Source: Gottschalkia acidurici 9a (GTDB lineage Bacteria > Bacillota > Clostridia > Tissierellales > Gottschalkiaceae). From it: DNA of 64,000 nt. Made by a program: the position numbers and the translations under genes. The notes beneath the pieces are model-generated. The model saw only the letters and a program-made list of their open reading frames with translations, searched no databases and was not told the DNA's origin. The stretch lies in assembly GCF_000299355.1 (NCBI RefSeq), contig NC_018664.1:741115-805114 (forward strand). The letters are read 5' to 3'. Positions 9,376 to 16,083 of this stretch are shown here, piece by piece; the first letter of the stretch is position 1, and the number at the start of each line of letters is the position of its first letter.

Positions 9376-10209
9376 ATGGGACTAATAGAATCTATTATAA
9401 TGAGTACACTTGATGTCTTAGAATACATAATTATATCAAGTAAATTAATACAAAAAGATAATATATGTAATCATAAAAATAGTAAAGTAATACTGGGTAT
9501 ATATATTCTAGGATTTGCTTTAGCTATATCATTCTTTGCTAAATACATAGCTGGAAAGTATAGTATAGTTACGTCAGGAATCTTACTTGTAACTATGACT
9601 TTTTTTGTATACAGAAGAAAAATAAAAGAGACTATATATACATATATAATTACTATGATAGTAATTATATCAATACAATTTTCTTCGATAGTATTACTTA
9701 GAATCTTTATAGTAGACCTAGATTATAGTTTTACAAGTGGAATTTTCGTTCATATTGTTACATTGTTTTTGACTAGTATTATATACATGTATGTACCTAT
9801 TGACATGATATTTAAATATGTAAATAGAGATAATAAAGTTTTTAAATTATTAGTGCTAAATATGTTCATTATATCTATTTCAATATTACTATACTGGTAT
9901 GTAGATGTTAATGGAGTATTCCAAAATATAGCCTTTTTAGCAGCTATTTGTTCAGTGATATTTGTTATAAACCTTATATTGTTGAAGAATGGACTTAAAA
10001 ATGACATAGGGGAACAAAAACTCAAATCTTATGAAGGATATTTACCAGTCGTTGATAAAGACCTTAGAAAGAAACAACATCAGTGTGATAACTACATTCA
10101 AAAGTTAAGAATGCTTATAATTACAAGTGAAGAGAAAGGAAAAATTATCGATATTGATGCTATAAATAAAAAAGATATAAAAGAGGAAAATAAAGAAATT
10201 GAGAATTAA
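9376..10209 (+). CDS. AgrC-like receptor without kinase ATPase domain, copy 2
   Basis: This 277-residue protein has about six transmembrane segments across residues 1-205, including an LYWYVDVNG stretch shared by all paralogues. A helix follows with the histidine-box sequence RKKQHQCDNYIQ (His about 235), then a short charged tail. The N, G1 and G2 boxes of a HATPase domain are absent and no remnant of them follows the stop. It should sense or bind a ligand at the membrane and keep the phosphoacceptor/dimerisation helix, but it cannot phosphorylate itself. The final 40 residues are rich in Ile, Lys and Glu. The function is inferred from its likeness to the full-length receptor at 13221. Confidence 0.8.
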   Translation: MGLIESIIMSTLDVLEYIIISSKLIQKDNICNHKNSKVILGIYILGFALAISFFAKYIAGKYSIVTSGILLVTMTFFVYRRKIKETIYTYIITMIVIISIQFSSIVLLRIFIVDLDYSFTSGIFVHIVTLFLTSIIYMYVPIDMIFKYVNRDNKVFKLLVLNMFIISISILLYWYVDVNGVFQNIAFLAAICSVIFVINLILLKNGLKNDIGEQKLKSYEGYLPVVDKDLRKKQHQCDNYIQKLRMLIITSEEKGKIIDIDAINKKDIKEENKEIEN

Positions 10210-10240
10210 TAAACTAACAATTATATGATATAATTAGAAA

Positions 10241-10287
10241 AATGCCCCTTAATATGATATTTTTATAATATCATATTAAGGGGCATT
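10241..10287. terminator. Perfect 20-bp inverted repeat between receptor genes
   Basis: 10241-10260 pairs perfectly with 10268-10287 around a 7-base loop. It lies after the copy-2 receptor and before the copy-3 promoter. The T-rich side is weak on the plus strand (TTTACG), so it may act as a terminator or an RNA-stability element. Confidence 0.6.
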
Positions 10288-10328
10288 TACGTTTACATGA
10301 TATAAAAAATTTTATATTGCTATCTTGA

Positions 10329-10357
10329 TTGCATTTTTAGCCTTTCTTAAATATAAT
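10329..10357 (+). promoter_or_regulatory. Promoter of the copy-3 receptor
   Basis: TTGCAT, 17 bases, then TATAAT. The whole segment closely matches the promoter of the second agrA-like gene (12454-12482), including TTAAATATAATTAGAA. Confidence 0.65.
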
Positions 10358-10444
10358 TAGAATCATGATAGATAATTTTGTCTAAATAAAAGTTCAAGAA
10401 TTTTTGTAAGAAAAAATGAAAAAAATTATAAAAAAGGAGAAACT

Positions 10445-11278
10445 ATGGGATTAATAGAGTTAATTGTAATGGCTATGTTTGATGTAGTTCAATACATTAT
10501 TTTATCAGGTAAACTAGTACATGATAGGGATGTATATACTTCTAAATTAAATAGACTGTTACTTTGTATATGTTTTTTAGGATTTTCACTATCTATAGGA
10601 TTTTCTTCATACCTTTTAGATGGCAAATATAATATCTTTGTTTCAGGACCTTTGCTTATGTTTATGACTTTTTTAATATATAGAAGGAAGATAAGGGACA
10701 CAATTTACGTATATGGAATTACTTCGATAATGATGATAATAATTCAATTATCCGTTCCAGTTTTACTTAGAATGGTTAGCGTAGAGCTAGAATTTAACTT
10801 TAAATCTGGTCTTCTTGCTCAAACTGTTACGTTGTTTTTAGCTATCATTATAGCTTTATATGTACCAGTTAACTCTATGTTTAAATATGTAATCAAAGGG
10901 AATAAAGTCTTCAAGTTTTTAGGATTAAATGTATTTATCATATTAGTATCACTATTGATGTACTGGTATATAGATATAGATACTATACTAAAAAATATAG
11001 CTATAGTATCTATTGTTCTTATATGGACTATCCTAGTCAATTTTATAATATTAAAGAATAGTCTTAAAAATGAAATAAAAGAACACAATCTCAAAGCTTA
11101 TGAGTCATACTTACCAGCTATAGATGAATTAATAAAGGATGTTAGAAAGAAGCAACATGAATGTGACAATCATATTCAAAAGTTAAGAATGCTTGCAATC
11201 ACAGGTGAGGAGAATGAAGAAATTATCGACAGTGATATTATAAAGAAAGAAGATATGAAAAGAAATTCAATAGAGTAA
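10445..11278 (+). CDS. AgrC-like receptor without kinase ATPase domain, copy 3
   Basis: This 277-residue paralogue has the same plan: multiple membrane helices, the conserved LMYWYIDIDT segment, and the histidine helix RKKQHECDNHIQKLRML with His about 238, then a 35-residue charged tail and stop. No ATPase domain is present. It starts MGLIELIVMAMFDV behind AAAAAGGAG. It has its own promoter about 90 bases upstream, so it can be expressed independently of copy 2. Its membrane domain is the closest relative of copy 4, consistent with recent tandem duplication. Confidence 0.8.
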   Translation: MGLIELIVMAMFDVVQYIILSGKLVHDRDVYTSKLNRLLLCICFLGFSLSIGFSSYLLDGKYNIFVSGPLLMFMTFLIYRRKIRDTIYVYGITSIMMIIIQLSVPVLLRMVSVELEFNFKSGLLAQTVTLFLAIIIALYVPVNSMFKYVIKGNKVFKFLGLNVFIILVSLLMYWYIDIDTILKNIAIVSIVLIWTILVNFIILKNSLKNEIKEHNLKAYESYLPAIDELIKDVRKKQHECDNHIQKLRMLAITGEENEEIIDSDIIKKEDMKRNSIE

Positions 11279-11509
11279 GATAAAAAGTTGATGAGAAATA
11301 AATTAAGAAGTATATAGCGGACTAGACGACTACCATTAATATAAGTCAGAAATATATACTAACTCTACAGATTTGATTTAGTATTCTAAATACTAGACTT
11401 ATAGAATAAAAGGTTTACTACAGCTGAATATTCTAGAAAACTTTATCTGAGTGGCGCTTTAAGGTTTCTACCAAGATGAAAGTAAAAAGTTTTATCAAAG
11501 GGTGAAGTT
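11279..11509. other. Intergenic region between receptor copies 3 and 4
   Basis: This 231-base gap holds no open frame of useful size, no clear terminator and no agrD-like peptide. The only clear signal is the site before the copy-4 ATG (AAAGGGTGAAG). Confidence 0.3.
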
Positions 11510-12328
11510 ATGGGATTATTAGAATTAATTATAATGGCTATGTTTGATGTAGCTGAATACACAATTGTATCATATAAACTAATATATGATGATATGCATA
11601 GTTATAAATTAAATAAATTATTGCTTGGCTTATATTTTATTGGGTTTTCGCTAGCTATAGGATTTTCTTCGTATCTTTTAAACGGTAAATATAATATATT
11701 TGCATCATGTCCGTTAATTATTATTATGTTTTTCTTTATATATAGAAGAAAAATAAAAGAGATAATATATTTATATGGAATTTCTACTGTAATGATGATT
11801 ATTATTCAATTTGCCTCTATAATTCTATTTAGAATTTTTAGCGTCGAGATTGGGTTTAATTTTAAATCTGGACTTCTTGCTCATACAGTTACATTACTCA
11901 TAATTTTTACTATAGTTTTATATGTACCTATTAACTCTATATTTAGATATGTAAGAGAAGGTAACAGGGTCTTTAAACTTTTAGTATTAAATATTTTTAT
12001 TATAATAGTGTCATTATTATTCTATTGGTATGTAGATATTGATAGTATATTAAAAAATGTAGCCATAGTAGCCATCATTCTTGTTTGGACTATTTTAGTT
12101 AATTTTATAATATTAAGGAATGGATATAAAAATCAAGTAGAGGGTGAGAAGCTTAAGGCCTATGAGGGATACTTACCAACTATAAATGAACTCATAAAAA
12201 ATCTTAGAAAAAAACAACATGAGTGTGATAATAACATACAAGTATTAAGAATGACAATAACTGAAAATGAAGATTATAAAAAGTCTGATTATAGTGAAGC
12301 TAAAAAAGAAAATGGAAAATTTAAGTAG
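11510..12328 (+). CDS. AgrC-like receptor without kinase ATPase domain, copy 4
   Basis: This 272-residue receptor keeps about six membrane helices and the histidine helix RKKQHECDNNIQVLRM (His about 237), then a charged tail ending in KENGKFK. Its A7 run before the histidine box is intact and shows what the decayed first copy lost. It is not followed by any kinase-like sequence; the next gene is the second agrA-like regulator with its own promoter. The role is inferred to be peptide binding or heterodimerisation with the full-length kinase. Confidence 0.8.
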   Translation: MGLLELIIMAMFDVAEYTIVSYKLIYDDMHSYKLNKLLLGLYFIGFSLAIGFSSYLLNGKYNIFASCPLIIIMFFFIYRRKIKEIIYLYGISTVMMIIIQFASIILFRIFSVEIGFNFKSGLLAHTVTLLIIFTIVLYVPINSIFRYVREGNRVFKLLVLNIFIIIVSLLFYWYVDIDSILKNVAIVAIILVWTILVNFIILRNGYKNQVEGEKLKAYEGYLPTINELIKNLRKKQHECDNNIQVLRMTITENEDYKKSDYSEAKKENGKFK

Positions 12329-12453
12329 TAATAAGCTAAAGTATAAATAATAAAATTAGAATTATTTATCTAATATTGAGAGCATAAAAAGTCTATTTTT
12401 AAAAGTATTTGTTCATATTTGACATAAAAAGAACCTTTTTATCGAGATATTAA

Positions 12454-12482
12454 TTGCATTTATAATGTTTTTTAAATATAAT
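12454..12482 (+). promoter_or_regulatory. Promoter of the second agrA-like gene
   Basis: TTGCAT, 17 bases, then TATAAT, followed by TAGAA. It is nearly identical to the block at 10329-10357. Confidence 0.65.
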
Positions 12483-12519
12483 TAGAACTGCAAGTGCTAT
12501 AAGATATAGAGGTGATTTA

Positions 12520-13230
12520 ATGGCTAAGGTACTAGTCGTAGAAGATGAGAGCATAGTAGCAAAAGGATTAGCAACTATTGTTAGAAGTATTGATGATACA
12601 TTAGAGGTCAATATAACTGGATATGCTGAAGAGGCTTTAAAGTACGCGAATATGGAGTATTATGATATGTTTTTACTAGATATTCAACTTAAAGACTATT
12701 CGGGGCTTGAATTAGCTAAAGAGATAAGGAACATAGATATCTATAAAATGACCCCTATTATATTTATTACTGCAATTCCTACAAATGAGATTATGGCTTT
12801 TAAGGAAATACACTGTTATGATTATATAATAAAACCTTTTAGAGAAGAACAAGTAAGAACAGCATTAGAAACTGTAATCAATTATGGAATTAAGAATGAA
12901 GATAAAAAAGAATATCTTAGACTAGATCAAGGAAGGTATTCTTATAGTATAGATCAAAATGAAATTATTTATGTCGAAAGTAAAAGCAGAAAGTTAATAA
13001 TTACAACTATTAATGAAGCTTTTAAAATATCTACGTACACACTATATAAGCTTTTAGATGAGTTATCAGAAAGTTTTATTCAGTGCCATAAGAGCTATAT
13101 AATTAACATGAATTATATTGAAAAGATAGATACAGTAGATAATTTAGTAACGCTTAAAGATATAGAAACATCAATACCAATAGGAAGAAAATATAAGGAT
13201 AGCTTGAGAGGGAAGACACAATGTCAATAA
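12520..13230 (+). CDS. agrA: AgrA-like LytTR response regulator, copy 2
   Basis: This 236-residue response regulator has a receiver domain (MAKVLVVEDES, phospho-Asp about 54 in LLDIQL, Lys about 105 in IKPF) and a LytTR domain ending PIGRKYKDSLRGK. It is strongly similar to the regulator at 7808 and uses the same AGAGGTGATTTA ribosome site. Its last 10 bases overlap the start of the full-length AgrC-like kinase, the classic coupled pair. It is the best candidate for driving the repeats upstream of agrB. Having two regulators suggests the regulator-receptor unit was duplicated. Confidence 0.87.
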   Translation: MAKVLVVEDESIVAKGLATIVRSIDDTLEVNITGYAEEALKYANMEYYDMFLLDIQLKDYSGLELAKEIRNIDIYKMTPIIFITAIPTNEIMAFKEIHCYDYIIKPFREEQVRTALETVINYGIKNEDKKEYLRLDQGRYSYSIDQNEIIYVESKSRKLIITTINEAFKISTYTLYKLLDELSESFIQCHKSYIINMNYIEKIDTVDNLVTLKDIETSIPIGRKYKDSLRGKTQCQ

Positions 13231-14512
13231 TTGAATCAATTATAATGACAATGCTTGATGCGATAGAGTATATAATTATATCAGGTAAGTTAATAAGTGG
13301 TAACAAGGTATATGACCTTGAAAAAGGGAAAATACTGTTCTATATTAAAAATATTTTAGTATTATCAATCATAGTGGGAATATTGGGTGAATTTCTACCC
13401 GGTAAATATAGTATGGTGGTAATATCAGTGATATCAACGGTACTTATTACATTTGTACTTTATAGGAAAAAATAAAAGAAACTATTTATATATATTTGAT
13501 TAGTATGATAATTTTTTTACTGATTCAATTTGTAGTCTTAATAACTTTAAATCATTTAGGCATAGAATTAGATAATAGTTTTAATGATGGACTTACAGCA
13601 CATACTATTATATTGCCAATAACTATTGCTATAAGTAGACTTTTACCAATTAATATAGTGTTTAATTATGTCAATAAAGATAATAGAGTATTTAAGTATT
13701 TGTCCCTAAACATATTTATTATACTAATATCTTTACTTGCATATTGGTATATAGACGTTAATGGAGTCTTGAAAAATATCATTGCTATAGCTGTTGTGCT
13801 GACATGGGTTATTTTAGTAAACTTTGTGTTACTGAAGAATGGACTTAAAAATGAGTTGGAAGAACAGCAATTAAGGATTTATGAAGAGTACTTGCCAGTT
13901 ATTGATGAACTTATAAGTGAAATCAGAAAAAGACAGCATGAATTCGATAATCATATACAGGCACTAAAGATGATTACAGTAACAAGTGAAGATTATGAAA
14001 GTGTTATCGGATCTATGAAACATTACATGAGAGATTTAGAAGTTACTAATGACTTAAAAGATTTAATTAAAATTGATAATAAAATATTAGCTGGATTTTT
14101 ATATAATAAAATTAAAAATGCTGAGAAACTGGACATTCAATTTGATATTATAATACAAGACTATGAATTTAATACTGGTCTAAAAGATTATGAGGTAGTT
14201 GAAGTTATGGGGAATTTAATTAATAATGCATTTGAAACTAACATAGAAAATAACTCTGTTATACTTATAATATCAAAAGAAAAAGATATGAATGTTATTG
14301 AAATTAGAAATAAACATCCATATCTAAAAAAAGAAAATCTAGATAAAATTTTTAGTAAAGGATTTTCTACTAAATCCTCTACTGGAAGAGGATATGGCTT
14401 GTACAATGTAAAGAAAATAGTTGAAAAATATAATGGGAAAATTGAGATATTAAACAAATCATATCGTGATGAAAATTATGTTGTTTTTAAGGTGCTATTT
14501 GTTAGAAAATGA
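13221..14512 (+). pseudogene. agrC: Full-length AgrC-like sensor histidine kinase, interrupted by a one-base frameshift
   Basis: Two open frames, 13221-13475 and one resuming from about 13473 (first listed start 13496), together encode a roughly 430-residue AgrC-type kinase if one A is added to the A6 run at 13467-13472. A TAA follows the run immediately. The joined protein has the membrane domain, the histidine box RKRQHEFDNHIQ (His about 240), an N box NLINNAFE and a G box GRGYGLYN. It is the only receptor in the island with an ATPase domain. It overlaps agrA copy 2 by 10 bases. It may be a true mutation, a phase-variable or slippery tract, or a sequence error. Confidence 0.82.
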
Positions 14513-14653
14513 GTTTTTTAATAGATCAGGATACTCTGGCTCACCCCATAAACCAAGACAATTTACGTAAGTAGTTATTAAAGGTACCATTAAAATTAAA
14601 AAGCTACATATAGTTCTTAAAATTTTTTTAAACATTGGGTTTAAACTTTTCAT
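14495..14653 (-). CDS. agrD: AgrD-like autoinducing peptide precursor
   Basis: This 52-codon gene begins MKSLNPMFKKILRTIC and overlaps the end of agrB, with GGAGG six bases before its ATG. It has the three AgrD parts: an amphipathic, basic N-terminal leader (about 1-23), a core around TTYVNCLGLW (27-36), and an acidic proline-containing tail GEPEYPDLL (37-45) resembling the conserved AgrD recognition tail. By family analogy AgrB cuts after Trp36 and joins it to Cys32, giving a five-residue CLGLW thiolactone ring, possibly with a short N-terminal tail. It is convergent with the kinase gene, overlapping its last 18 bases on the opposite strand. Confidence 0.82.
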   Translation of the reverse strand: MKSLNPMFKKILRTICSFLILMVPLITTYVNCLGLWGEPEYPDLLKNSFSNK

Positions 14654-15206
14654 AAACAATGCCTCCTTTTGCTATCAATATTTGAATACACTGTAAAGAC
14701 ATAGCCCATATAGCATTAATAAAATATGAATTATTACTTTTAAAAAAGTACATTAAAAAATGAATAAGGATAAATGATATACCTGTTATTTTAAATTGCA
14801 TCCTCTTCGCATAAGAATAATCAGGTCTAGATTTTCCACACACTGGAGCCATAGTTATAGTTATAAGTATAGATAATATAAATAAAATAGTTACTATTGA
14901 ATGATTAAGAGCAATGTTATTCTTTAAGAATATAGATATGCAAAAGAAAAAGGCAGAGAATATTAAGCATCCAGTATATGTTTTTAAATGTAATCCTCCT
15001 GTAAATATCCTTATTGATAATAAAGATAAGAAAGAATAAATAAAATCTTTTCTGTATCCTAATACTGAGAATAAAAAAAACAGTATTAGAAGTTTAGATA
15101 GATTACCGGTTATAAGTTGCAATGAATATTTTAACTTAGCACTGTCAAGTTCAGAAAGATTAAACTCATTTTCGCAGTATTTATGAAATTTATCTACAAT
15201 AATCAC
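14628..15206 (-). CDS. agrB: AgrB-like peptide-processing cysteine protease
   Basis: This is a roughly 192-residue integral membrane protease of the AgrB family. The catalytic pair lies in RIFTGGLHLKTYTGC, the His and Cys being seven residues apart as in AgrB. Several hydrophobic helices follow. It cleaves the AgrD tail and forms the thiolactone. The GTG at 15206 is preferred, with GGGTGA about 6 bases upstream; the open frame extends to a GTG at 15215 without a good site. It is co-transcribed with agrD, which overlaps its 3' end, and faces the receptor cluster convergently. Confidence 0.88.
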   Translation of the reverse strand: MIIVDKFHKYCENEFNLSELDSAKLKYSLQLITGNLSKLLILFFLFSVLGYRKDFIYSFLSLLSIRIFTGGLHLKTYTGCLIFSAFFFCISIFLKNNIALNHSIVTILFILSILITITMAPVCGKSRPDYSYAKRMQFKITGISFILIHFLMYFFKSNNSYFINAIWAMSLQCIQILIAKGGIVYEKFKPNV

Positions 15207-15279
15207 TAAAATCACCCATTATCTATTGTATTTTTATTATCAATATACCATAGAATATAGGGTTATAAACACAAACGGG

Positions 15280-15347
15280 ATGAACGACACGTTTAGACGT
15301 ATGAATGACATGTATGAACGACATGTTTAGATGTATGAACGACAAAA
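15280..15347 (-). promoter_or_regulatory. LytTR-like (AgrA-type) direct repeats upstream of agrB
   Basis: Two 34-base units (15280-15313 and 15314-15347, about 28 of 34 identical) each carry two TGAAYGACA elements. The four elements start at 15281, 15302, 15315 and 15336, so each pair is spaced 21 bases start to start, matching AgrA-type 9-bp repeats separated by 12. On the agrB strand they read TGTCGTTCA or TGTCATTCA. A weak promoter (TATATT at about 15243-15248, poor -35) lies downstream, as expected for an activator-dependent promoter. Confidence 0.65.
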
Positions 15348-15520
15348 AATAAAAAATAAAATGTTATTCATACTGTTTTAAATGCTGTTTGTCCAAATGT
15401 ATTGTAAAAATAGTCACTAAAGTGTTAAAGTACTAATTGAGGGGATGAATATTTAATCTTTCAAGTTAAGTAATATTTGTTACTTACATGAAAACGTCAA
15501 GGGGATATTGGGAATTTAAG

Positions 15521-15585
15521 AACATTATAAAAAGCGTAGAGTATTGGGGAAGTAAATTTTACGCTTTTTATAATGTTTTATTTTA
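15521..15585 (+). terminator. Strong orphan terminator divergent from agrB
   Basis: An 18-bp perfect stem (15521-15538 with 15560-15577) is followed on the plus strand by TTTATTTTATTTTA. No protein gene on the plus strand ends here. The terminator therefore implies a short RNA starting downstream of the agrB repeats and ending before the trp promoter. Confidence 0.75.
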
Positions 15586-15601
15586 TTTTATTAAAAAAGT
15601 G

Positions 15602-15630
15602 TTGACACAAATAATATAGCTGTATATAAT
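15602..15630 (+). promoter_or_regulatory. Trp operon promoter
   Basis: TTGACA (15602-15607), a 17-base spacer and TATAAT (15625-15630): a consensus housekeeping promoter just before the T-box leader. Confidence 0.9.
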
Positions 15631-15636
15631 GATAAG

Positions 15637-16007
15637 AAATAAAGTTGTTAAGTAATTAAAATCTATGAAACAGAGAGAGTAAATATGGATGTTTAGTCGA
15701 AGCGAGTCTAGGGTGGTGAAAGCTAGATACTGTAGTCTATATTGAATGGGTCTGTGAGATGGTGTGTGAATTATAGTAGCATTACCCGGAGGTCTACCGT
15801 TAACAAGACAGGGTATCGATATGTATCTGTACCTGATAGAGATAAGTTTGTACTTAGGTGGCATAACGAATGTATAGCATTTCGTCCTAAAAAAGGGTGA
15901 AGTGCTTTTTTTTATAGAAATATGCTATTTAAATACAAATAAAATATGGGTGGCACCACGAGTCACTTCGTCCCATGAACTATGGACGAAGTGGCTCTTT
16001 TTGTATA
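15637..16007 (+). promoter_or_regulatory. Trp-type T-box leader with two terminator modules
   Basis: The leader has AGAGAGTA, then GGTGGTGAAAGC, then a specifier-loop candidate GAATGGGT whose codon TGG (15747-15749) is Trp, and CCGTTA in the later stem. Two decision modules follow. Module 1 has TGGC at 15859-15862, TTAGG (15854-15858) able to pair with CCTAA (15886-15890), and a terminator at 15877-15913. Module 2 has TGGC at 15951-15954, ATGGG (15946-15950) pairing with CCCAT (15972-15976), and a 14-bp terminator at 15960-15997 plus T5. TGGC fits a tRNA with discriminator G, as expected of bacterial tRNA-Trp. Uncharged tRNA-Trp would favour readthrough into trpE. Confidence 0.9.
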
Positions 16008-16083
16008 TCCAATTATCTGATTATCAGAAGCTTGTCGATTCCTAAAATCATATAAAATTAAATTTGATTTGGGGGGAATTATA

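Noticed and set aside
10210-10444. Hidden ATPase domain after receptor copy 2 in another frame
   Set aside because: The stretch contains a hairpin and promoter and no N or G box in any frame.
11279-11509. Extra agrD-like peptide next to the short receptors
   Set aside because: Only a few-codon frames were found; none has a Cys core and acidic proline tail.
15583-15864. Open frame of 93 codons on the minus strand over the trp leader
   Set aside because: It lies entirely on the T-box and promoter region, has no ribosome site, and the composition is not protein-like.
15600-16010. Two complete tandem T-boxes
   Set aside because: Only one stem I and specifier region was seen; there is not enough sequence between the two modules for a second.
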